From Muribaculaceae bacterium (lineage in GTDB: Bacteria; Bacteroidota; Bacteroidia; Bacteroidales; Muribaculaceae): DNA of 64,000 bases. The stretch lies in contig CAJSYI010000013.1 in the NCBI GenBank assembly GCA_910573745.1, forward strand, positions 1 through 64,000, written 5' to 3'. This document shows positions 36,454-44,890 of this stretch, one piece after another. The stretch's first letter is position 1. Each line of letters opens with the position of its first letter. A program made the position numbers and the translations under genes. Below the pieces are notes generated by a model. That model searched no databases and was not told where the DNA came from. It saw only the letters and a list, made by a program, of their open reading frames with translations.

Positions 36454-37020
36454 TTATCTTTGTTGAGTGATCGAACGGCGCCCGCGCATCAATACCGTGG
36501 CCCGCGCCACCACTGCGGAAAGCACAGAGCCGGTAAAGGCCGAAAGCCAGCTCATAGACGCCACAAGCTCCATAGACGACGGCAGAAGACGGTTGTCAAC
36601 GGCTGCCTGCAGGACTTCAATCTGGTGCGAGAAATCCACGCCCGACGATGCCTGTGAAGCCACATTGAGGGCGGATATGGCATTGTCGAAATATGAGGCC
36701 ACGAACCCCGGCTCGACAAACACAAGATACATGGCCGAGAAGAAAGCGCATATCAACGTGGCGAATATCATAGAATATATCCCGAAAAGCCAAAGAGGGA
36801 AAAACGACATATACTCCTGATTCCCGGACGCCACACGGCGCATCAGCCGCCACAGCACAAACGGCGCGGCAACCAACGCCGGAAGCGCAAGCATTCCGGC
36901 CCCCGGCACCTTATTGGCCAAAAGCATCGACAACGCCACCACGATAAGCGGCAGGCTCATCAGAGGCCCTGCTTCCGCAGCGTATGCATACACGCTTTTA
37001 TGGTCGGCTTTCTGTTCCAT
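36454..37020 (-). CDS. DUF4199-type membrane protein
   Basis: The start at 37020 (MEQKADHKSVYAYAAEAGPL) gives 188 residues; 28 further codons in frame would run through the promoter and are rejected. Four hydrophobic helices are seen (about 20-37, 41-58, 72-100, 150-172). The family has no assigned function but commonly precedes this GT2 gene in Bacteroidetes. The start codon coincides with the expected transcription start, so the mRNA appears leaderless. Confidence 0.8.
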   Translation of the reverse strand: MEQKADHKSVYAYAAEAGPLMSLPLIVVALSMLLANKVPGAGMLALPALVAAPFVLWRLMRRVASGNQEYMSFFPLWLFGIYSMIFATLICAFFSAMYLVFVEPGFVASYFDNAISALNVASQASSGVDFSHQIEVLQAAVDNRLLPSSMELVASMSWLSAFTGSVLSAVVARATVLMRGRRSITQQR

Positions 37021-37025
37021 CGATG

Positions 37026-37056
37026 CAAATTTAGCTATAAAAGTCGGAAACGCAAA
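37026..37056 (-). promoter_or_regulatory. Promoter of the DUF4199-GT2 operon
   Basis: Minus strand TTTG (37053-37056) and TAAATTTG (37026-37033) are 19 bases apart. The expected transcription start (about 37019-37021) falls on the ATG of the gene. The promoter lies in the 43-base gap after bioB. Confidence 0.75.
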
Positions 37057-37063
37057 AAGTCCG

Positions 37064-38056
37064 TCAGAATTCGAGTCCGGCATCAGCGAAAAGACGGCGG
37101 TCATCGTCGATGCGGTTGCTGACCGTGGTAAGCATGTCGCCCATCAATGCGCCGTTGATGCCGCCGCGAAGCATCCGCAGCATCGACTCGCGGGAAAGGC
37201 GCAGACGGCCTCCTGCAAAACGAATCGTCTTTTTCGGGAGGATGAACCGGAAAACAGCCCCGGTGCGTATTATCTCATCCTCTGAAATCAACGGAGTGGA
37301 GGCGAGCGGCGTGCCGGGAATCGGGTTGAGGATGTTTATAGGCACAGAGTCCACATCAAGCTCCGCAAGCTCGAAAGCGAATTCTATGCGCTGCTCCATC
37401 GTCTCCCCCATACCGATTATGCCTCCGGAACACACGTCAAGCCCTGCCGCACGCGCCGCGCGTATAGTCGCACGCTTGTCCTCAGGCGTGTGGGACGAGC
37501 AAAGCGTCGGGAAAAACGATGAAGCGGTCTCCATATTGCAGTGATAACGCTTTACACCGGCATCGGCCAGCATCTTCATCTCTTCAAGCCCGACAAGCCC
37601 CATCGAGGCACAAAGATACAAACCGGTCTCATCGGACAGCCTGCGGAACATTTCGCAGAACCTGGGCATGTCCTTCTTCGGGACAGCCTTTCCGGAAGTC
37701 ACGAGCGAGAAGCGGTGGATACCGGCCTCCTGGTTTCTTCTTGCAGCCTCCATAAGCTCAGCCTCACCTATATAGTCGTAGACATCGCAGCCTGTATGGT
37801 GGCGCGAAGCCTGCGAACACCATTTGCAGTCTTCGGAGCAAAGCCCCGAACGCGCGTTGACTATCGAGCAAGAATCGACGGCATTGCCCGCAAACATCAT
37901 GCGGATACGGTCCGCCGCATCGCAAAGGGCGTCAATGTCGGACAGCCCGGCAAGGAACAGAGCGTCTTCCCTGCTTACGGCTTTCCCGCCGCAAACATAA
38001 GCCTCTATGCCTTCGAGCCGTCTGGAATCGGCGGAATCACTGCTATTGTAGTCCAT
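37064..38056 (-). CDS. bioB: Biotin synthase
   Basis: This radical-SAM enzyme inserts sulfur into dethiobiotin. The 330-residue protein has the radical-SAM cluster cysteines C73, C77 and C80 (CSEDCKWC). The segments ARSGLCSEDC, YHCNMETAS, CSGGIIGMGE and NILNPIPGTPL are characteristic of BioB and hold the conserved residues around the second [2Fe-2S] cluster. The C-terminal RFAGGRLRLSRE carries the conserved Arg. No other biotin gene lies in the window. Confidence 0.95.
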   Translation of the reverse strand: MDYNSSDSADSRRLEGIEAYVCGGKAVSREDALFLAGLSDIDALCDAADRIRMMFAGNAVDSCSIVNARSGLCSEDCKWCSQASRHHTGCDVYDYIGEAELMEAARRNQEAGIHRFSLVTSGKAVPKKDMPRFCEMFRRLSDETGLYLCASMGLVGLEEMKMLADAGVKRYHCNMETASSFFPTLCSSHTPEDKRATIRAARAAGLDVCSGGIIGMGETMEQRIEFAFELAELDVDSVPINILNPIPGTPLASTPLISEDEIIRTGAVFRFILPKKTIRFAGGRLRLSRESMLRMLRGGINGALMGDMLTTVSNRIDDDRRLFADAGLEF

Positions 38057-38074
38057 CGGAATAAAATGAAAAAC

Positions 38075-38100
38075 GGGCTTACGGCAGAAGCCATAAGCCC
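38075..38100 (-). terminator. Terminator of tRNA-His
   Basis: GGGCTTACGGC pairs with GCCATAAGCCC with one mismatch and a 4-base loop. On the minus strand it is followed by a T-rich run. It lies 20 bases beyond the tRNA 3' end. Confidence 0.8.
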
Positions 38101-38120
38101 AATCGAACTCTTAAAATCTG

Positions 38121-38196
38121 GGTGAAAGATGGGGCTCGAACCCACGACCTACGGAACCACAATCCGTCGCTCTAACCAACTGAGCTACATTCACCA
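38121..38196 (-). tRNA. tRNA-His(GTG)
   Basis: On the minus strand the sequence folds as a cloverleaf: acceptor GTGAATG/CTTTCAC, D arm GCTCAGTTGGTTAGAGC, anticodon loop TTGTGGT (anticodon GTG) and T arm GTGGG-TTCGAGC-CCCAT. An extra G at position -1 faces C73, the hallmark of tRNA-His. Position 6:67 is a T-T mismatch. CCA is not encoded. Confidence 0.95.
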
Positions 38197-38263
38197 TTTA
38201 TGCTTTCCCCAAACGAGCTTCCTTAAAAGGCTTCGCGGGGAGGCCTGCTTCGGAAAAGCGATG

Positions 38264-38295
38264 CAAAGTTACTGCCATTTTCTGAAACCGCCAAA
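38264..38295 (-). promoter_or_regulatory. Promoter of tRNA-His
   Basis: Minus strand TTTG (38292-38295) and TAACTTTG (38264-38271) are 20 bases apart, about 65 bases upstream of the mature tRNA. Confidence 0.7.
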
Positions 38296-38361
38296 TTTTC
38301 GGCGAAAAATCTTCAGAAAAATTTACCACACATAATTTATCCGCGCCCGGAAACATATAGA

Positions 38362-38393
38362 TTTTGCCCTCACACGGATTTTTTGTAATTTTG
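38362..38393 (+). promoter_or_regulatory. Promoter of the cvpA-suf operon
   Basis: TTTTG (38362-38366) and TAATTTTG (38386-38393) are 19 bases apart. The leader to ATG 38410 is about 11 bases. Confidence 0.75.
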
Positions 38394-38409
38394 CGGTTCG
38401 ACAAAGACG

Positions 38410-39075
38410 ATGCACGCAGCCGCTTTCCATATCATCGTGATTGCCGTCGCAGCGGTCGCCGTGGTGAGGGGATGGAGGCGCGGCCTGTCGGGACAGGCCG
38501 CATCTGTGCTCGGATTCGCATTCGGCACGGTCTGCGCCCACGTGATGGCTCCTTGGGCCGAAGCGGAGGTTGCCTCCTGGGGACTCATCGCCCCACACGA
38601 CTGCCGGGCGGCGTTTCTGACAGGGACTGTGGCCCGTTCAGGCACATATGCCGTTGTCTACACAGTTGCGAAGGCATTGACATCAATCATAGAAAGACTG
38701 CTGAAGCCTTTGGGCACAGGAATGCTCAACTCCATGGCCGGAAGCCTGTTCTGCCTTGCCGACTGGCTGATGTGGACGTCAATCGTCCTCAACCTGACCC
38801 TGTGCGCCAAGCCCGACTGCGGTCTGGAACGATGCGGCGACAACGGCGACGGGAACGTGGTGGCTGAAACCATGCTCTTTGCCCCGGCCCTTCTCGGAGG
38901 AGAAGACGTCTGCGACCTATGGCACAAATGCCGTCTGCGCGACGCCCGCCTGATTTCGGGAGTGAGCAAAGAGCCAGTGCCGTTTGTTGAATCAGAAGCG
39001 TCCATGCCGTCATCAAATGCGGCATGGAGAAAAAACGAAAATTTAGACTCTCAATACATAAGATGTTACGCGTAA
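38410..39075 (+). CDS. CvpA-like membrane protein
   Basis: The 221-residue protein has four hydrophobic helices (about 5-20, 28-48, 70-90, 108-128) and the CvpA pattern [20 protein letters not shown]. The C-terminal 85 residues are hydrophilic and Cys-rich, without recognisable features. CvpA family members are inner-membrane proteins of loosely defined function. In Bacteroidales the gene is often next to the suf operon. It overlaps sufC by 13 bases; usually sufB would stand between them, and it is absent here. Confidence 0.75.
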   Translation: MHAAAFHIIVIAVAAVAVVRGWRRGLSGQAASVLGFAFGTVCAHVMAPWAEAEVASWGLIAPHDCRAAFLTGTVARSGTYAVVYTVAKALTSIIERLLKPLGTGMLNSMAGSLFCLADWLMWTSIVLNLTLCAKPDCGLERCGDNGDGNVVAETMLFAPALLGGEDVCDLWHKCRLRDARLISGVSKEPVPFVESEASMPSSNAAWRKNENLDSQYIRCYA

Positions 39076-39824
39076 AAGACCTGCATGCCGAAATAGGCGG
39101 CAAAGAGATACTGAAAGGCATCAACCTGGAAATAAACCCGGGCGAGGTGCATGCCATCATGGGGCCCAACGGAAGCGGAAAGTCCACACTCTCGATGGTG
39201 CTCGCCGGAAACCCGGCCTATACCGTCACAGGCGGGGAGGCCGACTTCTGCGGCAAAGACCTGCTCGCCATGGAGCCGGAGGTCAGAAGCCACGAAGGGC
39301 TTTTCCTCGGATTCCAGTATCCTGTGGAAATCCCAGGCGTATCCATGATGAACTTCATGCGTGCGGCAGTCAACGCAAAGCGTGAGTATTTCGGCGAACA
39401 GCCGATGAGCGCGGCCGCATTCCTCAAGCTCATGCGCGAGAAACGCGCAATAGTGGAACTCGACAATAAGCTCGCCTCACGTTCGGTCAATGAGGGTTTC
39501 TCCGGAGGCGAGAAGAAGCGCAACGAGATTTTCCAGATGGCCGTCCTCGAGCCGAAGCTCTCAATTCTCGACGAGACAGACTCCGGACTCGACATAGACG
39601 CTCTGCGCATAGTGGCCGAAGGCGTGAACAAGCTGAAGACCGACAACAACGCCACCATCGTAATCACACACTACCAGCGCCTGCTCGACTACATCAAGCC
39701 CGACTTCGTGCATATTTTATACAAAGGACGCATCGTCATGACCGGAGGCCCGGAACTCGCGCTTGAGCTTGAAGAGCGCGGGTATGACTGGATCAAGGAG
39801 TCGGCAGACGCGGAAAACAAATGA
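39063..39824 (+). CDS. sufC: Fe-S cluster assembly ATPase SufC
   Basis: The start at 39063 ([13 protein letters not shown]) is the family's normal N-terminus and gives 253 residues; a start at 39024 would add 13 unconserved residues. It has Walker [10 protein letters not shown], the SufC-typical signature [10 protein letters not shown], Walker [13 protein letters not shown] and the switch His in ITHYQRLL. SufC drives the SufBCD scaffold for iron-sulfur cluster assembly. The gene overlaps CvpA upstream and sufD downstream (ATGA). Confidence 0.96.
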   Translation: MLRVKDLHAEIGGKEILKGINLEINPGEVHAIMGPNGSGKSTLSMVLAGNPAYTVTGGEADFCGKDLLAMEPEVRSHEGLFLGFQYPVEIPGVSMMNFMRAAVNAKREYFGEQPMSAAAFLKLMREKRAIVELDNKLASRSVNEGFSGGEKKRNEIFQMAVLEPKLSILDETDSGLDIDALRIVAEGVNKLKTDNNATIVITHYQRLLDYIKPDFVHILYKGRIVMTGGPELALELEERGYDWIKESADAENK

Positions 39825-41188
39825 AAGGCCACGCAATGAACGCACTCCAACAATACATAGACCTCTACCGCGACCACGGCAGACTGCTCCGCGAAAAGAG
39901 CTGCGAAACGCTGAACGCGCCGCGAGAGAAGGCCTGTACCGACCTCCAAAACATGGCATTGCCGCGAAAAGGGAGCGAAAACTACGAACACACGGATCTT
40001 CAGGAGCTGCTGGCCCCTGACTATGCGCTGAACATAGCCCGCGTGCCGCTCGGAGTCAATCCGCAGGCCACGTTCCGCTGCGATGTCCCCAACCTGTCCA
40101 CGTCCCTTTTCATGCTCCTCAACGACGGATGGGCCGAAACCGACATCTCCAGGCGCAACCTCCCTGAAGGAGTAACCGTTGACAGCCTCGCCCATGCTGC
40201 CGCCACTATGCCGGAACTCGTAGGCAAATACTACAATAAGCTGGCCGACCCTGCCAACCCGCTGGCCGCGCTCAACACGATGCTTGCACAAGACGGCCTT
40301 TTCCTGCACATAAGAAAAGGCGTGAAGCTCGAGAAGCCCCTGCAACTGGTGGACATACTGCAATATGACGTGCCGCTCATGACCGTGAGGCGCATGCTTA
40401 TAGTAATAGAAGACGCCGCCGAAGGCAAACTCCTTATATGCGACCATACGCAGAACCCCGACGTCAAGCTCCTCAACCTCCAGACAATAGAGATATTCGC
40501 TGGCCGCAATTCCCATTTCGACCTCTACGACCTTGAAGAATCCACCGAGAACACCACACGTCTCTCCACTCTTTTCCTGCGCCAAGAAAGCGGAAGCAAC
40601 GTCCTAATCGACGGAATAACGCTATTCAACGGAACGACGCGCAACGAGTATTTCTGCTCTATGCCGGAGCCGGATGCCGAGCTGCATCTATACGGAATGG
40701 GCATAGAAGACCTTTCGCGCCGCCTCGACACGTATTCGCGCATCAGCCACGAGGCCGAAAGATGCCGGAGCAACGAGCTTTTCAAATATGTGGTGGACGA
40801 CTCGTCCACAGGCGCTTTCTCCGGCAGGATATACGTCGCCCCAGGTGCGCAGAAGACCGAAGCCTACCAGGCCAACCGCAACATCGTAGGCACTGACGAT
40901 GCCCGTATGTTCTCCAAGCCGCAGCTGGAGATATATGCCGACGACGTGAAGTGTTCCCACGGCACCGCCATAGGTCAGCTCGACGCATTGCAGGTGTTCT
41001 ACATGCGCACACGAGGGCTTTCCGAGTCCACGGCACGTATGCTCCTCAAACAGGCTTTCATGGCCGACGTCATAGAAGGCGTGCGGCTCCCGGCTCTCAA
41101 AGACCGCCTGCGTCAGCTTGTGGAAATGCGCTTCTCCGGAACGCAAGGCTCATGCTCCGCCTGCCACAACGAGGGATGCAGAATTTAG
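39821..41188 (+). CDS. sufD: Fe-S cluster assembly protein SufD
   Basis: The 455-residue protein starts at 39821 in an ATGA overlap with sufC (ATG 39836 is an alternative). Its C-terminal half carries the SufB/SufD beta-helix: [40 protein letters not shown] with the conserved pattern, and [20 protein letters not shown]. It ends with three Cys residues ([11 protein letters not shown]). It is clearly SufD by its operon place; SufB would be about 480 residues with a different N-terminus. No second SufB-like frame exists in the window. Confidence 0.93.
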   Translation: MKGHAMNALQQYIDLYRDHGRLLREKSCETLNAPREKACTDLQNMALPRKGSENYEHTDLQELLAPDYALNIARVPLGVNPQATFRCDVPNLSTSLFMLLNDGWAETDISRRNLPEGVTVDSLAHAAATMPELVGKYYNKLADPANPLAALNTMLAQDGLFLHIRKGVKLEKPLQLVDILQYDVPLMTVRRMLIVIEDAAEGKLLICDHTQNPDVKLLNLQTIEIFAGRNSHFDLYDLEESTENTTRLSTLFLRQESGSNVLIDGITLFNGTTRNEYFCSMPEPDAELHLYGMGIEDLSRRLDTYSRISHEAERCRSNELFKYVVDDSSTGAFSGRIYVAPGAQKTEAYQANRNIVGTDDARMFSKPQLEIYADDVKCSHGTAIGQLDALQVFYMRTRGLSESTARMLLKQAFMADVIEGVRLPALKDRLRQLVEMRFSGTQGSCSACHNEGCRI

Positions 41189-41234
41189 AGCGTTACAGAC
41201 AACTCAGCAAGCACACGTGCAAAAGCAACCCCAA

Positions 41235-42449
41235 ATGATGGAAATCAACGAAATACGCCGACAGTTCCCGATTCTCGGCTCAAAGATAGGAAGCCGTCCG
41301 CTCGTGTATCTCGACAATACGGCCACGTCGCAGACACCGGCCTCGGTCGTGGAATGCATCACACATCTTTACGAACACACCAAGGCAAACGTGCACCGTG
41401 GCGTACACACGCTCTCGCAGGAAGCCACCGACCTTCAGGAGGCCACGCGCCGACGCGTCCGCGACTACATCAACGCCGCTTCGGAAGAAGAGATAGTCTT
41501 CACGCGAGGCACCACGGAGGCAATCAACCTTGTAGCGGCCTCATACGGCGGAGCGTTCTTCCACGACGGCGACGAGGTGGTACTGACCGTCATGGAGCAT
41601 CATGCCAACATTGTGCCGTGGCAGCTTCTCCAAGCAAGGCATAACATAAAACTGCGGGTGGTGGACATAGACGGATCCGGAAAGCTCGACATAGAGCAAT
41701 ACAGAAGCTATTTCAACGAACGAACCGTTTTTGCATCTTTCTGCCACGTCAGCAACGTATTGGGCACTGTCAATCCGGTGAAAGAGATGACGGATTACGC
41801 CCACGCCCACGGAGTGCCTGTGCTCATCGACGGCGCACAAGCATCGCCGCATCTCAGGATAGACATGCAGGACCTCGGAGCGGATTTCTATGTCTTCTCA
41901 TCCCACAAGATGTACGGCCCGACCGGCGTAGGTGTGCTCTACGGCCGCAAGGAACTGCTTGAAAAGATGCCGCCTTACCAAGGCGGAGGCGAAATGATAA
42001 AACATGTAAGCTTTGAACGCACCACCTTCGCCGACCTGCCGTTCAAGTTCGAGGCCGGAACGCCTGATTTCATCGACATCGCTGCATTCACCAAAGCCCT
42101 CGACTTCATCGAGAGCATCGGCATAGAGAACATCCATCGCCACGAAGAGGAACTGCTCTCCTACTGCACCGAAGAGATGATGAAGATTCCGGGAATGAGG
42201 ATTTTCGGCACCACGGCAGGCAAATCAGCCGTCATTTCATTCCTGGTCAACGACATACATCCTTACGACCTCGGCCTCCTGCTCGACAAGATGGGCATTG
42301 CCGTGCGCACCGGCCATCACTGCGCCCAGCCGCTGATGGAACGCTTCGGCATTCCCGGCACGGTGCGTGCCTCGTTCGCGGTCTACAACACGCGCGAAGA
42401 GGTGGATACGTTCATCGTTGCATTGAAAAAGGTCGTATCGATGTTCTGA
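41235..42449 (+). CDS. sufS: Cysteine desulfurase SufS
   Basis: The start at 41235 or 41238 gives about 404 residues, the normal size; the upstream open frame overlaps sufD and is not conserved. It has YLDNTATSQTP, the cofactor-binding His region (LTVMEHHANIVPW), the PLP lysine in FSSHKMYGPTG and the catalytic Cys in GHHCAQPLM, followed by RASFAVYNT. It removes sulfur from cysteine for the Suf scaffold. It closes the suf set; a GT2 gene follows after 42 bases. Confidence 0.95.
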   Translation: MMEINEIRRQFPILGSKIGSRPLVYLDNTATSQTPASVVECITHLYEHTKANVHRGVHTLSQEATDLQEATRRRVRDYINAASEEEIVFTRGTTEAINLVAASYGGAFFHDGDEVVLTVMEHHANIVPWQLLQARHNIKLRVVDIDGSGKLDIEQYRSYFNERTVFASFCHVSNVLGTVNPVKEMTDYAHAHGVPVLIDGAQASPHLRIDMQDLGADFYVFSSHKMYGPTGVGVLYGRKELLEKMPPYQGGGEMIKHVSFERTTFADLPFKFEAGTPDFIDIAAFTKALDFIESIGIENIHRHEEELLSYCTEEMMKIPGMRIFGTTAGKSAVISFLVNDIHPYDLGLLLDKMGIAVRTGHHCAQPLMERFGIPGTVRASFAVYNTREEVDTFIVALKKVVSMF

Positions 42450-42491
42450 AAGGCGGTGAAACGCGTGAACGCAAAAGAAACATAAAAGAAA

Positions 42492-43292
42492 ATGAAGACT
42501 TTGACAGTTTCACTTGTCATCTCCACCTACAACCGTCCCGATGCACTTGAAGCCTGTCTCGAAAGCGTGCGCCGCCAAAGCGTGCTGCCGATTGAAGTCA
42601 TCATAGCCGACGACGGCTCCACAGAAGAGACACGGCAGACGATAGAGCGTCTCGCCGGAGGCTTTCCCGTCCCGATTTTGCACGTATGGCAGGAAGACGA
42701 CGGATTCAGGCTTGCCAAAATCAGGAATCGCGCCATGGCCTGTGCCAAAGGAGAATACATAGTGCAGACCGACGGCGACATAGTGATGGCCAATGACTTC
42801 ATCGCCGACCATATCCGGCTGGCCCGCCGCAACAGCTACGCCAAAGGGGTGCGTGTAAGGCTTGAGAAAGAAATCAGCGACGCAATATGCCGCCAACCCC
42901 GGCGGAAATGTCCGACACTGTTTTCAAAAGGGCTTATGAACAGGCACAAGGCCTTGCGTTTCATTCCTCTGGCACATTGGTTCGCTTGTCATTTCAAGAA
43001 AGGCAAGGCTTACGGCTTAGGCTGCAATATGGCGTTCTTCAAAACCGACTTGTTGAAAGTCAACGGATACGACGAGGCATTTGAAGGATGGGGACGTGAA
43101 GACGACGACATAGCCCATCGATTGTACCGGGCAGGAGTTGCCATGCGCGACATACGTTTTGCAGCAGTATGCTTCCACCTTTGGCACAAAGAGAATTCCC
43201 GCGACGATATGAAAGAGAACATGCGACGATGCCGTGAACGCGACGAAACAGGCGTAATACGCGCCGAACGCGGCATAGACCAATACCTCTGA
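42492..43292 (+). CDS. GT2 glycosyltransferase with galactosyltransferase-like C-terminus
   Basis: The 266-residue soluble protein has a GT-A fold: SLVISTYNRPDALEACLESV, ADDGSTEETRQTIE, and the metal motif QTDGDIVM. The second half has the acceptor-side motif NGYDEAFEGWGREDDDIAHR seen in chondroitin-synthase-like and LPS glycosyltransferases. No membrane helix is seen. The acceptor is probably a surface glycan. It lies downstream of sufS and may be transcribed with it, although the functions are unrelated. Confidence 0.88.
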   Translation: MKTLTVSLVISTYNRPDALEACLESVRRQSVLPIEVIIADDGSTEETRQTIERLAGGFPVPILHVWQEDDGFRLAKIRNRAMACAKGEYIVQTDGDIVMANDFIADHIRLARRNSYAKGVRVRLEKEISDAICRQPRRKCPTLFSKGLMNRHKALRFIPLAHWFACHFKKGKAYGLGCNMAFFKTDLLKVNGYDEAFEGWGREDDDIAHRLYRAGVAMRDIRFAAVCFHLWHKENSRDDMKENMRRCRERDETGVIRAERGIDQYL

Positions 43293-43312
43293 ATAGGCCT
43301 TTATGAATGAAG

Positions 43313-43352
43313 ATCCGGCTTAGACTCGTAGAAACAAGAGACCAAGCCGGAT
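43313..43352. terminator. Bidirectional terminator
   Basis: ATCCGGCTT pairs with AAGCCGGAT, with adjacent AG/CT pairing, between convergent GT2 and prfB genes. Confidence 0.65.
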
Positions 43353-43382
43353 TCTGATATCCCGGATCTGAGACCAGATTCC

Positions 43383-44498
43383 TTATTCCGATGTGCCGGC
43401 GAATTCCATCAGATAAGCCTTTATGAACTCGTCGATGTCGCCGTCCATCACTCCGCCCACGTCGGAGGTCTGGTAGTTGGTGCGATGATCCTTCACGCGG
43501 CGGTCGTCAAAGACATAGCTGCGGATCTGGCTTCCCCACTCGATTTTCTTCTTTCCAGCCTCCACCTTGGCCTGTTCGGCCATACGGTGCTGCAGCTCTT
43601 TGTCATAGAGGATGGACTTAAGCTGACGCATGGCGTTCTCCTTGTTCTTGGGCTGATCTCGAGTCTCGGTGTTCTCAATGAGGATTTCCTCCTCCTCGCC
43701 CGTGTAAGGATCCTTGAACTGGTAGCGGAGGCGCACGCCCGACTCCACCTTGTTGACGTTCTGGCCGCCTGCGCCGCCGCTCCGGAAAGTGTCCCAGCTT
43801 ACAGCTGCAGGGTCAACGTGAATCTCAATGGTGTCATCGACCAGCGGGGTTACGAACACCGACGCGAAAGACGTCATACGCTTTCCCTGGGCATTGTAAG
43901 GGCTGACGCGTACGAGACGGTGCACACCGTTTTCGCTTTTCAGATAACCGTAGGCATAATCGCCTTCGACATTTACAGTAACGGATTTTATGCCAGCGTC
44001 ATCTCCCTCAAGAAGCTGCGCTATGGAAGTCTTGTAGCCATGTCCCTCTGCCCAACGCAGATAGAGGCGCATAAGCATCTGCGCCCAGTCCTGGCTCTCA
44101 GTTCCGCCAGCTCCCGAATTTATTTTCAGCACCACGCCGAGCTTGTCCTCCTCGCGGCGGAGCATATTGCGAAGCTCAAGTTTCTCGACAGACTGAATGA
44201 GCGATGCGTACTGAGCATCGACCTCCTCCTCAGTTACAAGCCCTTCCTTTACGAAATCGAAGGCAAGCTCAAGCTCCTCCACCTGTTTTTCAAGTGCGGT
44301 ATATGAGTCTATCCAGAAATGGAGTTCCTTTATTTTGCGCATCTGGGCTTCAGCCTTTGTGCGGTCGTCCCAGAAATCGGCCACATGCGTGCGCAGTTCC
44401 TCCTCCTCCACCTCGATTTTCTTCGATTCGATGTCAAGGTAATGGCTGAGTGATTCCGTGCGTCGTTGCACTTCCTTAAGTTGGTCGGGCGTTACCAT
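43383..44498 (-). CDS. prfB: Peptide chain release factor 2
   Basis: RF2 reads UGA and UAA stop codons. The protein has 371 residues from ATG 44498 (MVTPDQLKEVQRR). It has the hydrolysis motif GGQ in RSGGAGGQNVNKVESGVRL. At the codon-recognition position it has SPY instead of the SPF of E. coli. The programmed frameshift of many prfB genes (CTT TGA C) is absent: here the region reads CTT GAC in frame (HYLDIES). The frame is open upstream to 44588, but those 30 codons come almost entirely from a family A repeat and are not part of the protein. Confidence 0.95.
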   Translation of the reverse strand: MVTPDQLKEVQRRTESLSHYLDIESKKIEVEEEELRTHVADFWDDRTKAEAQMRKIKELHFWIDSYTALEKQVEELELAFDFVKEGLVTEEEVDAQYASLIQSVEKLELRNMLRREEDKLGVVLKINSGAGGTESQDWAQMLMRLYLRWAEGHGYKTSIAQLLEGDDAGIKSVTVNVEGDYAYGYLKSENGVHRLVRVSPYNAQGKRMTSFASVFVTPLVDDTIEIHVDPAAVSWDTFRSGGAGGQNVNKVESGVRLRYQFKDPYTGEEEEILIENTETRDQPKNKENAMRQLKSILYDKELQHRMAEQAKVEAGKKKIEWGSQIRSYVFDDRRVKDHRTNYQTSDVGGVMDGDIDEFIKAYLMEFAGTSE

Positions 44499-44511
44499 GT
44501 CTCTGATATTT

Positions 44512-44771
44512 AGAGGCTGTTTAAAAATCATTGTTAAACGCAGAGTGGTGGATTTTTTGTTAAGGCGCACTTTATTAGGAGGGAGCATATCGGGATATGT
44601 GACCGACGATTAAAGTGCGGATTAACGGAAAAGACACCATTCAGACTGAAACATTAAATTCGTTTAAAGAGACTTTGCAGGAATGCCTGCCGCCATTCCG
44701 GAATCTTTGCGCGTCTTTATCCATCACAAACCTTCCGGCTCTGCGTTAACAAGCATTTTTAAACAGCCTCT
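44512..44771. repeat. Family A interspersed repeat, copy 2 (internal hairpin missing)
   Basis: A 260-bp copy with intact terminal inverted repeats. Compared with copies 1 and 3 it lacks about 50 bases containing the CCCTTCGGC...GCTGAAGGG hairpin and CATAGCCCGCTATG. It lies 13 bases upstream of the prfB start, between that start and the prfB promoter. Confidence 0.9.
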
Positions 44772-44788
44772 TAAATCGAAATTCGGTG

Positions 44789-44820
44789 CAAAGTTAATGA
44801 ATTTCCCTCGAAAGGCCAAA
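44789..44820 (-). promoter_or_regulatory. prfB promoter, upstream of the repeat
   Basis: Minus strand TTTG (44817-44820) and TAACTTTG (44789-44796) are 20 bases apart. Transcription from about 44783 would run through the whole family A copy, giving a leader of about 285 bases. Confidence 0.7.
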
Positions 44821-44834
44821 AACGCACAACCCGG

Positions 44835-44866
44835 TTTGGCCGTCTGATGGTTTTTGCGTATTTTTG
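44835..44866 (+). promoter_or_regulatory. Promoter of the exonuclease gene
   Basis: TTTG (44835-44838) and TATTTTTG (44859-44866) are 20 bases apart. The leader to ATG 44891 is about 18 bases. It is back to back with the prfB promoter. Confidence 0.7.
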
Positions 44867-44890
44867 CATACTTAAAACTTTACGCAAACC

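Noticed and set aside
39689-40585. 298-codon minus-strand frame
   Set aside because: It is antisense to the sufC end and sufD, both well-supported genes.
44499-44588. N-terminal extension of the prfB frame
   Set aside because: The first 27 codons (MLPPNKVRLNKKS...) are encoded by the family A repeat. Almost the same peptide is read from copy 3 near 56804. Conserved RF2 sequence starts at ATG 44498.
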